A stretch of 64,000 bases of DNA from Oscheius dolichura (GCA_932521035.1 OW051496.1:744001-808000); one strand, 5' to 3'. Shown: positions 45,101 to 56,952, counted from the first letter of the stretch. Made by a program: numbers and translations. Notes: a model not told the origin generated them from the letters alone.

Positions 45101-47762
45101 CGCAGTCATTTATCAGCTAGCCGAAACATTTCGCTTTATTCTCCCCTACTTTCGATTTGTTTCGTAGAGCGAACGGGATTAGAGGCCAAACTACATATTT
45201 TGTTCTATCCCAAATCGTTGCAGAGTCGCTGCCACAAGAAATAGAACGAAATAGACTCTTTTGGAACTATTACCATTAGTGGCACCCGCTAGTTATTTAC
45301 CAACCTACTGAAACTTTCATATACTGAGTTCGCTCAAGAAATTTTTCTGTAACACTGGTTTCTTCTAACGATTTGGATGGAAAGTCGACAAACCTCGAAC
45401 TATCGACCTTAGGGATGCTTCCCACCTATGTAGCTAGCAACTGAAACGTTTTACTCTCCGCTAAATCATTTCGTTCAAAAATTGCGCCGGAAAGTGGGAA
45501 AAAACACCGTAATGGATTTTATGGGGCTCCCGCTAGCTATTTAACACTCTACTGAAACATCTGACTTACTCTTCATGATCTCCCGGCACCATATTCTTCA
45601 GCAGGCTCTGGATACTGTAGCGGATAATAGCACATGAATTTGCAAATGCTATGGTCAGGATAGTTATAGCATTTTCAGCCATGAACATCTAAAAGTTTCT
45701 CCAATATTTCAATTTTTTGTGTTGTACGAGATAAAATTCCAGTGGCCAAAAATACCAATGTTCTGTGATTAGAGGAGGGATCCATGGAAGTTGTAGGGCT
45801 TTTATCTTGTAGCCTAGAATGTGAAAAAATAAAATTAGGGAGGTGCACGCTGTTTACAAAGTGTACTGGCAGTGGAGAGGAGCGAGAGACAAATACAGAA
45901 GAAAACAAGGATCCGGACATTTCGAGCCTCCTTTTTCTCGTCTAATGAGTCTCGATATTTTCTTAGGGAAGAGCCGAATGACTGAAAAAGGGAAAAAATA
46001 GAAATTAGAATAGAGTTAGAGCATATTTACCGCGGCAAAGTCTTCCTTCTTCCTTCTCATCATAATCAGAGCCAAAGCAGACATCGAGCCACTGAAAATG
46101 GGGGGAAATGTTTCGAGAAAGGGGTAAATTCGTCTATATCTCTTCTAAAATAGTCTAGATAAAATGCTCTTCTAATGTATGTGTGACAGTTTTGGCAAAA
46201 ACCTAGAAATCCAATGGACGCTCGAAAATGAGGGCAATGAAGCGCTGAATCCTTTTTATTCAAAAATTCAATAAGGATTTCAAATAAACAATGAGACGTT
46301 GATTATTGTTCGACTCTTCTTTTCCTGAGAAATACTGTTTAGTCTTTACACTTATTTGTATTAAACCCAAAATAAAAGCGGACCAAGTAGGAAACAAATA
46401 GTGGATTGTATCTGTACCGACCAGTTAAATTGTGCTTCATCGGCCGGGTATAATAATTTCGGAGCTGTTGATGATTTGTTGTTACGCAAAAATCGATTTG
46501 AACGGAAAAGAAGAGAATCTTGTCGCCTGACTTTTGTAGCAATTGGAAAAGTAGGGCAAATTGATTGCAGTGTTTTTTTTTTCAAAATTTGTTTTAGTCC
46601 TGAAATAAAAGTCAACAGAAACGGAATCAAATGTTAATTCAGTTTCATGGGCTGGATATTACTATTTTCAAGCTTTTCATACATTGGATGCTTGGTCCTA
46701 CTTTTTCAAAAAAGATCTTCGGAGTAGGAAATGGGCAGACGATTACGGTATCTACTTATTTCCACCGACCTCATCAGGAATATGGCATTACAGAGTGTAA
46801 TAACGATTGTCGGGTCGAAGATAGCCTGTCCCCAGGAGACGGCAGGCAGCCCCGGCTCCCTTGTTCCCACTTGAAGAAACCGTCGGACACTTCCCGCCAA
46901 CTGAAACCATTTTCCCTTTTAATATTTCGAAAAAATCTCACCAAAATGACAAAAACAGCATAACAATAGGCGGCATTGAGTTGGTTGATCTTCTTCGACC
47001 GGAAGAAGCCGTAATTCAATCCGAGGAGGGTCGTGTAAATGGTGTAGGGCACCATTATCGGATCCCGCATGTGTTCGTTGATTGAGACTATGGAATGGCC
47101 TAAAATTATTGAAATTTAAGGTCACAATATCCAGAATTTTGTGCTGATTACGAATAACTAATTTAAAAATTATGAAAATGGCAAAAAATTGGAGAAAATA
47201 CAAAATTTCAATATTGTTCAGTAAATTTCATCCAACGCACGTTGCTAAACAACGGACGCCCGCTGCTTACGCGTAGGCGGCGCGCGGTTACAGTAACCCA
47301 GAAAACGGGTTCTTTCATTATTTTGAATGATTTTTAACGATAAAAACAGTACAACTAACCTTTTCTTGACTTTTCCTCTTCGAAGTAGTCATTTTCCGAG
47401 TAATTTTCCGTCTCTGTGACGTTATCCGTGGCCACACTACCATTCCGACTGTTTCTACTGCTACCATAGATGGGAGATGGCGGTTTGAGGTAATTATCAG
47501 AGCTGGGGGAAACTGTTTCAGCTGTCTCGTACTGGAAGAGGGTCTTGAGAGGAAAATACATTGAAATCCGGATCCATAATGAGGATTTTTTGGGATTACA
47601 AGTCGTTTTTTCGTCACAGCAACGGAGACCGAATTGGGAAACATGTTCCACAAGTTTATAAAGGAAATATGAAACGTTGTTTAACCAAATTTTGATTTTT
47701 AGGCGCCAAGAACTTACCGGTTGGGTATCAATGGAGCAAACATAGCTGCTTCTCCGAATCAT
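42163..47762 (-). CDS. Gustatory-receptor-like seven-helix receptor (GUR family), 13 exons, 485 aa
   Basis: Exons: 47762-47718, 47531-47360, 47099-46942, 46900-46770, 46091-46031, 45981-45858, 45813-45728, 45688-45570, 44409-44232, 44193-44089, 44022-43948, 42411-42316, 42270-42163. All phases agree and no stop occurs. Helices are spread along the chain; the last exon encodes FSAIFTYFLILVQFG. That is the TY....QF motif of insect gustatory receptors and their nematode relatives (LITE-1, GUR-3 type). The exon lengths 124, 178, 75 and the WYFWPLE motif recur in the two related genes at 53.4 and 61.1 kb. An acidic N-terminus precedes helix 1. Such proteins act in sensory membranes; the stimulus is unknown. 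Introns carry a TTAA element (42482-43626) and a degenerate tandem array. Confidence 0.85.
42482..43626. mobile_element. TTAA-flanked 1.1-kb DNA element in a receptor intron
   Basis: The ends read TTAAAGGGAGCTACCGGCAG and its complement (CTGCCGGTAGCTCCCTTTAA). The right third matches the partial copy at 20963-21480 in inverse orientation. It holds a short plus-strand frame with a hydrophobic stretch (LVRRTTWSIFQVSLFV...FIVMFLINIAL) but no transposase motif, so it is non-autonomous. Confidence 0.85.
44450..45560. repeat. Degenerate tandem array in a receptor intron
   Basis: The block TATTTA followed 8-15 nt later by an ACTGAAACATTT-like block recurs near 44460, 44735, 44890, 45027, 45108, 45295, 45435 and 45540. 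It fills almost the whole 1.16-kb intron at a spacing of about 80-280 nt. Confidence 0.65.
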
Positions 47763-48093
47763 GGAGAACTGGGACTAGGAAATGGAATGAAACGGATGCA
47801 ATGGGGGTACCTTTGCAAGGAGAGCTCTCCCTCCCTCCCTCCCTCTGTGTCTTCTTTGTTTATCCAAGAAATGACCTCAAATATCCGGGGGCAAACGAAC
47901 ATGGAAGGCTTTATTCGGATGGCGGAGGATCTTGACATCGAGGAATCAGAAAGAGTAGGCCATATAAGGATTCCCCTCAAAAACAGGGGCAACAGAAAGA
48001 GAAACAGAGACACAAAATAGCACGGGCGACGTGTCGCTCGCCCGAAACGGGAACTGTCCCGTTAATTTGCACCGGGGGATGCGAACAATCTGG

Positions 48094-48103
48094 ACTTGAT
48101 AGC
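48094..48103 (+). promoter_or_regulatory. ACTTGATA promoter block of lectin gene 1
   Basis: ACTTGATAGC starts 48 nt before the ATG at 48142. It contains a GATA core. Confidence 0.55.
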
Positions 48104-48141
48104 GGAATTCCCAGTTGAAATTCGCCGCTTAGTTGCATGAT

Positions 48142-49699
48142 ATGGCAGCTTTAAGATGTCTGGTGCTGTTTTTCCTCCTTTCCTTATCCCTCTCCCTAGC
48201 CTGTATTCCTACAGTAACCCGTAAGTTTATTTTATCCCGTATTTAATTGAGAACTTCAGCCGACGATATGTACGATGATGAAATGGAGGAGACGACTTCG
48301 CTAGCTTCAATGGTCTCTGAAGCATTGGCCAGTACTACTAGTCCTGCGGAGAGTACGACAGCCACAACCATTACAACTCCTACAACGACGACTACGACTC
48401 CAACGACGACCACTACTACGACAGGTGGGTAACTTTGTAATCGATAAGCGCCTGCAAAAAATACTGGTTCTTTTCTCATTTTAGCTCCTTCATACGCTGA
48501 TCTGAACCTCAAAAATCCTAGGATATTGTTTCCACATTTTTGCAGGATTTCACAAGAACAACTGGGTCAAATTGTGGATTTTCTCTTGGTTACCAACGGA
48601 CCGGGCTGGCCACTACTTTTTCGGACCGCTCAAAAGATTTTGGGGGTTAGAAATGAGGGGGTTCCCCCTCTAAACTGTGACTACCCTGGGGATATTGTCT
48701 TCTGAAATTAGCTGAACCCATTGACAATGCTTACAATTCCAGGAATGACCACCACAACTACCACTCCAACGACGACTACAACGACGACCAGTCCGACGAT
48801 CACCACTACGACAACTCCAACCACAACTACCACCACTACGAGTAGCACTACCACAACTACTACGACCACAACTGGGACTGGAAGTCTCCCATTAATCCAA
48901 CCCAATTTTATCCTTTCTATTTCCAGCGTGCCCCATCAGTTTCGGCGTTACTTGGGCGTACAACTCGGACAATAATTTCTGCTATTATGTTACAATGTCA
49001 GAAGGTGTGGATGCTGAAACGGCTTGTGGAGATATGGTCACGGGGGCGCATTTGGCGTCTATTGCAAATGCGGCTGAAAATACGTTTATCTACAGTATGC
49101 CGGGCTTTTTAGAGCATAAAATCGAATTTCTAGATTACATTACAATATATTTTGGCAGCGTTTTTATCCAAATTGGTGGAGTGGCTATGATGGCTGGTGG
49201 ACCGTTTACCTGGACTGATGGAACTCCGGTAGATCCATTTTAATCCAGTGACCAGCGGACGTTCGGCAGCCTACGGCTGTCGTCTGTCTGTCAAAGTTAT
49301 CCGTTTCGACCTGTGGCAACCTTTCCCCTCTTCTGCCGACGGCCGCCTGCGGCGGCCCCCGAGATTAAGAAATTAATAATCCCTTTACCGCCGGACACTT
49401 TCCCATCGGACAGACAAACAAACAAACAAACAGACGGACAGACAGACAGACAAACACCATAGCGCTTTAATAAGAAGAGATGAAATTTTTCAGTTTACCT
49501 ATATGAATTGGGATCCAACAGGGAGTTTTCCAACAAACGATGGGACCAAATTATGCGTAGCCGTAAGAGGAATAAAAATCTAAAAGGGAATAATCTTCAG
49601 ATTAATGCAATGGCAGGGGATCCTCCACAGTATGCTACCTGGCAGAATGTCTATTGCAGTCCTGGACTTGACTACGTCTGCAAGATTATGGCTACTTGA
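48142..49699 (+). CDS. C-type lectin with long Thr-rich linker, 271 aa
   Basis: Exons 48142-48220, 48260-48424, 48743-48883, 48927-49094, 49134-49228, 49494-49562 and 49601-49699 join in phase. The signal peptide ends LSLSLACIPT. DDMYDDEMEE is followed by two Thr-rich exons, making a mucin-like stalk of about 90 residues likely to be O-glycosylated. The lectin domain shows CPISFGVTW, NNFCYYV, GAHLASIANAAENTFI, FTWTDGTP, YMNWDP and VYCSPGLDYVCK. The paired Cys and WTDGTP are those of nematode CLEC proteins. No EPN/QPD sugar motif is visible. The intron at 49229-49493 has a GACAGACAAACA simple repeat. Likely secreted, possibly a gut immune effector. Confidence 0.85.
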
Positions 49700-50084
49700 T
49701 GGAAGATGGAACGACTTCAAGAAAGATCACATCCTTTGTTGAAAAGAAAATTAATATAGATACGGACAAAGTAAGAACAGTCCTGACCGGGTTACTGTAG
49801 CAGAGATGGTGAAATTGCCCCTTTATGAGAAAAATAAAAACACCAGCAGAATCAGCGTAAAAAACTGAATCGAATGAGCTTTCAGCCAATTTCTCTCTTT
49901 CAGTGAAAAGTATGGGCGAGCGCAGTCGCTGCGGTACCACTGCGCTCAAACTAAAGCCTGGAGGAAGTTGCGGGCTTGATGCTGGGAATTCGGCGGGTCA
50001 AAGGCATCTCTCTCTGTTGAATTATATGTTCTGATGTGTGGTGACATTTCCACTTCTCTGTCCCGGGGGGCGATCGGAATAAAA

Positions 50085-50094
50085 ACTTGACTTC
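50085..50094 (+). promoter_or_regulatory. ACTTGA promoter block of lectin fragment 2
   Basis: ACTTGACTTC starts 51 nt before the ATG at 50136; here the GATA core has changed to GACT. Confidence 0.4.
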
Positions 50095-50135
50095 GGGAGA
50101 TTCCTCGGATCAAATTCGTCGCTCAGTTGCACGAT

Positions 50136-50354
50136 ATGACGGCTTTGAGATGTCTGATGCTATTACTTCTCCTCTCTTCCTCCCTCTCCGTAGCCTGTAT
50201 TCCTACAGTAACCCGTAGGTTTATTTTATCCCGTATTTAATTGAGAACTTCAGCTAACGATATGTACGATGATGAAATGGAGGAGACGACTTCGCTAGCT
50301 TCCTTGATTACTGACGCATTGGCCAGCACCACTAGTTTAGATTGCATGGACTAG
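50136..50354 (+). pseudogene. Truncated C-type lectin gene: signal peptide and stalk start only, 59 aa
   Basis: Exons 50136-50214 and 50254-50354 are close copies of the first two exons of lectin gene 1, including the 39-nt intron. After STTSL the frame runs into unrelated sequence and stops at once (DCMD), so the lectin domain is missing. It could still yield a short secreted peptide of about 40 residues, but truncation by recombination is the simpler reading. Confidence 0.75.
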
Positions 50355-50372
50355 CTGAGGAGAAGAAGCAGG

Positions 50373-50382
50373 ACTTGATAGC
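50373..50382 (+). promoter_or_regulatory. Orphan ACTTGATA block
   Basis: ACTTGATAGCGGGATCC resembles the lectin promoters, but no lectin start codon follows at the usual distance. It looks like a relic of another lectin copy. Confidence 0.4.
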
Positions 50383-50778
50383 GGGATCCTCGGATCCCAG
50401 TCGCTTAGCTCTCCCACAAACGGGCGTGCCGGAAATTGACCGGCTTGTCCATGTATGTTGGAACCCAGAAAAATCCCTCAGACTGCCGGTACAACATCAC
50501 AATCCATTAGTCATTTCCCGCTGCAAATATATTCGTACATTTTGTGCCTTATTTCAAAACAAAGGCCCTGGTCTCTTATGATTTGTGTCCCGATCCAGTG
50601 ATCCCTACAGTTTCCCACTATTAATCGAATACCGCTCGGTCTCGGGCACAAACGGGGAGTACAATTCCCGATCAATCTCCATTTTTAGAGGGAAACACCG
50701 CCGATTAAATGGGGGGTTTACCAACGGAGAGGAGGATATAAATGGCCAGCCGGGGAGTGCGATACATCAACTGGGACC

Positions 50779-51509
50779 ATGCATCTCGCCATCCTTACTG
50801 TATTCCTCGTGGGAGTCTCCCTAGCCGCCCCAACCGTCTCCCAAGAGGAAATTCAAACCGTCAAGCAAAATATCCAAGCGGTAAGTGGCTCTAAACAGTA
50901 GGGAAATCTACAGTAGGATGGTATTTTGACTTACGGTACTCTATAGATGGTCGCTGTATTGAAAGACGACACCAAGACCCCGGCAGAGAAGCAGGCCGCT
51001 TTTACAAACACCATCAGCAATCTCCCAGCCCAGTTCAAGGAACTCTACAATACCATCGTGGAGAAGGTCAAAGCAGCCGTCAATAATATCCAATCCCCTG
51101 CGGCCAAGTCCGCCGCCCAGCAGTTCATCCAGCTCTTTGAGTCGGGATCCCTTTTCAGTGGTTCTATCGACCAGATTAAGGAACAGGTCAGCTTGGTAGA
51201 AAGTGCAGGAAAAGGAGGAAATTCTAGGCTAAACAAATCTTTGGATCACTGACCGAAGCCGATAAGAACGAGCTGAAGACATCGTTGAAACAAGTCGGTG
51301 GAGAGTTGAAGGAATCTTTCAAGGTACGCCGACTCTTTTTTGAATTTTACTTTGAAAACCGGGTTCTAGCATCTGAAAATCTTACTTTTCCTGATGTTTT
51401 ATAGACTCAGTTTATATGATTTTCAGTAGAAGAGTACAATTTAGCGGTCTCTTTGATGGGTTCCATGCAAAATTATTTTCAGGACCTTATCCCTGCTCAC
51501 GGAAACTAA
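50779..51509 (+). CDS. Small secreted helical protein, SXP/RAL-2-like, 154 aa
   Basis: Exons 50779-50880, 50947-51186, 51228-51323 and 51483-51509 join in phase 0. The signal peptide is MHLAILTVFLVGVSLA, cleaved before APTVS. The mature part is Lys/Glu/Gln-rich and helical: EEIQTVKQNIQ, KTPAEKQAAF, SPAAKSAAQQF and LTEADKNELKTSL. There are no cysteines. The SPAAK...AL...EL pattern resembles the DUF148 (SXP/RAL-2) secreted nematode proteins, which bind small ligands or metal; I hold this at moderate confidence. It sits inside the lectin array but lacks the ACTTGATA block, so it has its own control. Confidence 0.7.
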
Positions 51510-51766
51510 AGAAACAACTGGCCACGCTCACCGGTGAAAAAAATGTTTTGGATAGAAAAGAATAAATCTTTTTGTTCTGAAGAGAATATATTTGCTATCA
51601 AATGGAGACGAGTCCATCGGAAGGGGATGAAAGCCGGGGAACAAGTGGAAAAGCATAGAGATCGCAATAAAACTGCTCCTCATTCCGCTCACCGAGGATC
51701 AGGAAAGATCTCAGTTTTGAAGGCATCATTTCCCCGGAGGTAAATTAGCGGGCGGCCAGCTTACGG

Positions 51767-51776
51767 GCTTGATAGG
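51767..51776 (+). promoter_or_regulatory. CTTGATAG promoter block of lectin gene 3
   Basis: GGGCTTGATAGG lies 49 nt before the ATG at 51816, in the same place as in its relatives. Confidence 0.5.
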
Positions 51777-51815
51777 GGGGGGTTCGGCGAAATTGAACCC
51801 GCTCCTTTGCCTAAT

Positions 51816-52675
51816 ATGGCGGCTTTGAGATGGCTGCTATCATTTTTCCTCCTTTTTTTCTCCCTTACTCTTGCCTGCATCCCTACAGTGACTCGTAGGT
51901 GCGGTTTATCCCAATTTAATTGAGAACTTCAGCCGACGATATGTACGATGACGAGATGGAGGAGATGACCACGACCAGTTCAACCTCGACCACTACCACC
52001 ACTACGACGACGACCACCACGACTTCTTACAGTAAATTCAAGTCGTTTTTATCCCAGTGGTTTTCAGTCTGTCCCTCTGGCTGGATGCTCAATCCAGACA
52101 ATGACTTCTGCTATTGGCTAAACACAGACTCCCTCGCATTCGATGATGCCGAAGCCATCTGCGCAATGACCACCGGCGGCCATCTTGCTTCTGTTGTTAA
52201 TCAGGCGGAAGAAGATTTTATCTACAGTACGTTTTCTGTTCTAAAAGAGTACAATTTTCCCTACAAGACCCATTGAGAAGATATCCCAAGAAACCCTTTA
52301 GATCTAGCTGCTGACGGTACTACAGGAAGCCAATCTATTTGGCTTGGTCTAATGCAAGATCCCGGAACTGGAGACTGGAATACACCCGTCACCTGGACTG
52401 ATGGGACTCCGGTAAGCCTCTTTTCAGATGTATTTTCCTGTTTTTTTTATCCTTCAGTACACCTATATGACTTCATTTGATGCTTGGGCAGGTGGAGAGC
52501 CAAATGGTATGGGTGGGGGTTTTTGCGCAAGGGTAAGGATTGGTTTATTCGAAAAGTGAAGCTGTCAGTTCAGTTATACGTCCGGTTTGCTTTCGATATG
52601 ATGTGGGATGATGACGCTTGTACCACTGAAGATTTGTCCGTTTGTAAGGCTCCACGGATACTGGTCACCGGGTAA
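51816..52675 (+). CDS. C-type lectin with Thr-rich linker, 205 aa
   Basis: Exons 51816-51894, 51933-52031, 52068-52226, 52308-52411, 52458-52532 and 52574-52675 join in phase. The signal peptide ends LTLACIPT. DDMYDDEMEEMTTT starts a stalk of mostly threonine. The lectin domain shows ICPSGWML, NDFCYWL, GGHLASVVNQAEEDFI, IWLGL, VTWTDGTP, YMTSFDAWAGGEPNG and CTTEDLSVCK. WLGL and GGEPN are the classic positions; the EPN triplet supports possible mannose-type sugar binding, the clearest in this array. Secreted; a role in gut defence is inferred from nematode CLECs. Confidence 0.85.
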
Positions 52676-52983
52676 AGAGACGAAAAACCGATATTTGTAA
52701 CAAAGAGCCCTATAAATTAACTGATTTTTTGTGATTTTCTGAAGATATTTATTAAAAAATGAGTTCTCCTCTCAATGATCTTCATGCCCCCTGGAATTTC
52801 CTCCTTGATTTGATTTTCCTGCGTGCCGGGACCTCGAAAACGTCTACTGTAGATCATAACTTGGTTCCCGCACCCGTACGGCATCGGCAGAAGAAAAAAC
52901 AGTGTAAGAAATAAAAAGGGGAATGTCAAGAGTTTCCGGGCAACGTCAGCGCCTCGTTTGGTAATTTCTACGGCGGTCCAGAG

Positions 52984-52993
52984 ACTTGATAAC
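52984..52993 (+). promoter_or_regulatory. Orphan ACTTGATAAC block
   Basis: ACTTGATAACGGGTTCG matches the promoters of lectin genes 4 and 5, but only non-lectin sequence follows. Confidence 0.45.
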
Positions 52994-53155
52994 GGGTTCG
53001 TTGGGTCGAATCGGCCGCCGCGCTGCAATCCACACCTTCCCACCGACGCTGACCATTCTTTTGTCTCTATTCTGGCCAGCATCTCATCCGGGGACAAACT
53101 GTTGTCACCGCTATAAACACTTTGAGAGAAATAGAACCCCACAGTCCGTTCCGTC

Positions 53156-53290
53156 AATGGATACGGTCATGTGATTTAAACGTCTGTCGCGCCTCCGCTG
53201 TAGGACCAGCCTTCTTAAAATCTGGTCCCGCAGCGGAGATGCGCCGCGAAATTTGAGTTCATAACATATCCATGGGAAACTGACTGTAGC
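53156..53290. mobile_element. Small MITE related to 36116-36262
   Basis: It shares CTGTCGCGCCTCCGCTGT, GCAGCGGAGATGCGCCGCG and AAATTTGAGTTCATAACATATCC with the other copy. The outer arms are more diverged. The remaining sequence between 52676 and 53368 shows no gene. Confidence 0.7.
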
Positions 53291-53367
53291 TTTTCCATTT
53301 TTGATTAGAAATTTATTTGAGGAGAAAAAATCACAGCGCTCTTGTATTTTTCAGCCACTGTCGGCTA

Positions 53368-55727
53368 TTATTCCCATCTTGTCCCATTTCCACAAAGTTC
53401 TTCGATTCTTTTTATTATTTCCAACGTCTTGGACTCTTCCTGTGGGTCTCCAAATTGAACCAATATCAAAAAATAGGTAAAAATAGCTGAAAACATCTGA
53501 AATTCCTGATTTTCACCTCAAAAATCGGGGGAAACCTACAGTAAGCAGGATTCCCCGACTCAAGGGGAAATAATTGTAGGCAGAGATCGTAATATGGTTA
53601 CTATGAACCTGGGAGATCAAAATCAACATTTTTGTCTGAAAAATGTGAAATTTTCACCGATAATCAATTATTACCGAAATTCTGGGATCATCCTCCCTTT
53701 TAAGACTATTTTGATACATATTAAAGGCAGAATTTGTTATATTTTCTCCCTCTTCGGTCAATTGGAAGGCGGGGAAGCTTAGCAGCAACAGGAGTATGAT
53801 ATTTATGGATATCCAGATGGATAGACCGTAGACAAGGCCCGGGTTCTTCTGAAAAATGAGGAAAGTTACAGTAATCCAGCTAAAAACCAAATCCACGCCA
53901 GTAAGACGCTTTCTAGGGGGGGGGGGAATAATAGGTTTGCGCTTTTCCAGTGCACCCGGACCTGTAATTAAGACTACTACACAAAAAAATCGCAAAAATT
54001 GCTCCCAAAAAGCTATTTTCTGACCAGAATTCAATAACCGGCTCGAATATACCGTACCCCAGCACTCCTGTAGCAAATATAGGCCAAGAAGCAGACGACT
54101 GGGATGATGAAGATGTAATAGCAAAATACAATGAGGGAATAACACTCTTCCAGTAATTTCCTGGCGGTTATTAGATGGTGGTGGTGAGTTTGGATCTGAT
54201 CCAGGTGCTGGAGCTTGACAGGGAGGGGCGCATCCCTGGAAAATGACTGTAAAGTGAAATATCTCGGGAGAGCATTGTTCTCTGATTCAATAAATTCTTT
54301 AAATTGTTTCACCGATACATTATAGGGGAATGGAATTGGAGGACGATGTTTATGCGCAGTTTTAGGTTGTAAAATGAAGGAAACGCACTACAGAAGGTGA
54401 AAAGATCTTCAACGGTTCCAAAACATCTAGACAATCCACAAAATTGCCGGTTTTGGGCCTTTTCCTTGTGGCTACAGTAACCAAGAAACCTTTCAACGGT
54501 TTTATGAAGACTACTTGCCTTTATGAAGGGTAAATTATATAATTTTTAGTTTTGAGAAGCCTAGAAAAGGTCGCCTGATCTTCTTTAGCAATTCGGCTTC
54601 TCCTATGTCTACTTTCCCATAATAGTGTTACAGAAAATGAATAAAAGTCGTGATTTTGGGGTCTTCTCAATGAAAGGGCAACCTACGCAAAGTTCTTCTT
54701 CATCTGATGGCACAAGTTCTCGATAATATACCTCAAAAAGGTACAACTCAGGTAGAAATCCATAGCCATGAGGATAATTGAACATTGAAGTATCAAGCCC
54801 TGAATATATTGTACCATTTCTGTCATGTACCAATAGTCATATTTCTATAATGGGCAAAAAAAGCGTCTCTCTTACCAAATAAGTCTCCAATGGAAGAAAA
54901 TACCACCCGGAGACTATTAGAGGTGAAATATAGGCTGAATCCCGGTTCAAAATATATATTTTACTGCCTAAAAACGTTCTAAAACCATTAAAACTACCGT
55001 AACCTACCTAATTCTGCTCCCGCTCCTATGGAACAGATAAAAATATTCGCAAAAATAAGTAATTTGACGACTTTTCTTCCCCGTTTTACTGGGACTATAT
55101 TTTCTTCAAAATTCATGGCTATATCCACTGCCTACGCCATTCAGGAAATTCCGTAAAAAAGTGAGGAACAGACCTTTAAAAAGTTTCGCCGACTACTGTA
55201 AAGCCTTTCCATGGCAATGGTTGTAAGTAGACTACAACAGCAGAAAACGAACCGGGTGAAGGAAAGAACCACATTGGGATTGAACATGAGCTCTCCTAGT
55301 CTAGAATTGGGGTTTCCCAAGGAGCGGATGGCATTTCCTCGACGGAAACAGGCAAAAATCTGGGGGAAAAGATCGACAAAAAATAGAAGAAAAACTCACA
55401 ATGAAACCAATTATTAGCCGCCTGTAACAGTTTAGTAGAAATGAAGACGCCTTTCTGAAATTATTGCCTGAAATGGTGAAATAAGCCTTTCTAGGCGGTT
55501 TGAAACCAAAAAAAAAAATTAATGGCCCACCCCTCATGAAGACCAGTAATGTTCATAAAGCGAATTAAAGGCTTCCTGACTTCTGTAGTAAAGGAAACCG
55601 GTTCCGAAATGGGGATTTTGGTAGAAATTGGTGGATTTTCCCAATTCAAAAGATTTCCGTCTTTTTTTGGACTTATTTCTTCATTTTCACTAAACGGCAT
55701 AGTTGCATTATCTTCCACATCTTCCAT
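53368..55727 (-). CDS. Gustatory-receptor-like seven-helix receptor, 10 exons, 453 aa
   Basis: Exons: 55727-55531, 55454-55400, 55359-55174, 55131-55008, 54967-54876, 54844-54687, 54235-54058, 53848-53675, 53608-53540, 53496-53368; all phases agree. Seen motifs: ERLYSSRRNFLK, WYFLPLETYL, CSIILMAMDFYLSCTFLRYI, QIQTHHHHLITARKLLEECYSL, ISAYNYFPLSRGILLT and the diagnostic FTYFLILVQFG near the C-terminus. Length and topology match gustatory-receptor relatives of nematodes (LITE-1 and GUR types, about 440 aa). It is closest to the gene at 61.1 kb, which shares ISPLI/VSPLI..WYFLP and NYFPLSRGILLT. It probably sits in a sensory or gut cell membrane; the stimulus is unknown. Confidence 0.88.
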
Positions 55728-56904
55728 TTGCTTAAAATGAGATCCTGAAACCAGTAGAAAGTAGATATGGTTGATTTTCAGGGAAAATTGGAGGAATTTA
55801 TGAAATTTTGGCTCCTAGGTCTTTGTTTTTATCGTTTTTGAGTCAAAATTACTGTAGGAATCTTCAAAATTGCTCAACAGGTCCTGTAACGAAGAAACAG
55901 CCCTTTATCTTTCCAAATTACGAAGGAAATGGATTAGAGGAGGCAATCAGGAAGCAATATGGACCAATAACTCAAATCTGGTTGATTTTTTTGCATCGCT
56001 AGTGAATCGAGCATTGTGAATTCTTCTAGCTTACTTTCTTATATATTGAGCGGAACAAAGAGAATGTGGAAAGGATAGAGTAAATAGAGAATTATATTCC
56101 CCAGTGGAGAAGGAAGGAAATTTGACGCGACGGGATGTCACGGGCCCTTCAACAAAGAGACACACAGGTGTGGGCAGGAAACTGGCGAGAGGGGAGGTAA
56201 GAGTAAAAAGCAATCAGACTAATAGAAGTAGTAAGAAGACTCTCATGAAAAATTAAGAAGACTCTCAAACAAATTCAAGGAGAAGTAGTGACTTTTTAAT
56301 CTTTACTGCTACATAGATTTTATTAAATTGTAAACTGTATTCACCGCATAGCAGAGCAATGACAAATCGGTTGTTTGGTCAGAAAAAGATGAAATATAGT
56401 CTTTTTTCCAACGGATGGAGTTACAGTAATCCGGGGTTTTCTTGAAAATCAGACAAAATTTGCGATTTTGTTCTCCGAATCTAAAATGGTCCGAATGGAA
56501 CCAAATTACTGTAACCCTAAAAAAAATTTCCTAATAATGTGTCCTTACGCTTGTGGCTTTTTAGATATTTCTACGAGGTTCCCTTTCAAAACATCCCCAA
56601 ATGTTTCCATTTCAGTTGCAGCCCTATGACGTAGCGGGCAGCGAAAGACTAGAGAAGCGGAAGACCCGAAAATCCCGTATCAATCCACCTTCCCCCAACA
56701 GCCGCGGCTAATTAAACTACAAGGATATGACGCTCACCTAACACTCTACATAGCGGCACCAAATGTGAGAAGTTATGCCTTGAAATAGAGCAACCGAAAC
56801 TTGGATTCCCATAAATTTTGTGGTAGAGCAGCTGGTAAATCTCTTCTTCTACCCGTCTCTAGTCAAATTTAAACCGCGCACGTGGGAATTTCGGGTGCGG
56901 CGGG
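55728..56904. other. Gene-free stretch
   Basis: No supported exons or repeat families. TACAGTAA-type repeat words, scattered over the whole window, are frequent here. Confidence 0.5.
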
Positions 56905-56914
56905 ACTTGATAAC
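56905..56914 (+). promoter_or_regulatory. ACTTGATAAC promoter block of lectin gene 4
   Basis: It starts 48 nt before the ATG at 56953 and contains TGATAA, the preferred core of intestinal GATA factors. Confidence 0.55.
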
Positions 56915-56952
56915 AGGATTCCCGAAGCTAATCTCGCGATTAGTCGGACATT

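Noticed and set aside
48545-48700. Additional exon after TTTTTGCAG in lectin gene 1
   Set aside because: It contains stops in the needed phase and no counterpart in related genes.
48247-48905. Valine-rich frames on the minus strand
   Set aside because: They are the reverse reading of the ACN threonine runs of the lectin gene.
54236-54345. Extra coding exon before exon 7 of the 453-aa receptor
   Set aside because: It is open by chance, but its phase does not fit exon 6, whereas splicing to 54235 fits both the phase and the two related genes.
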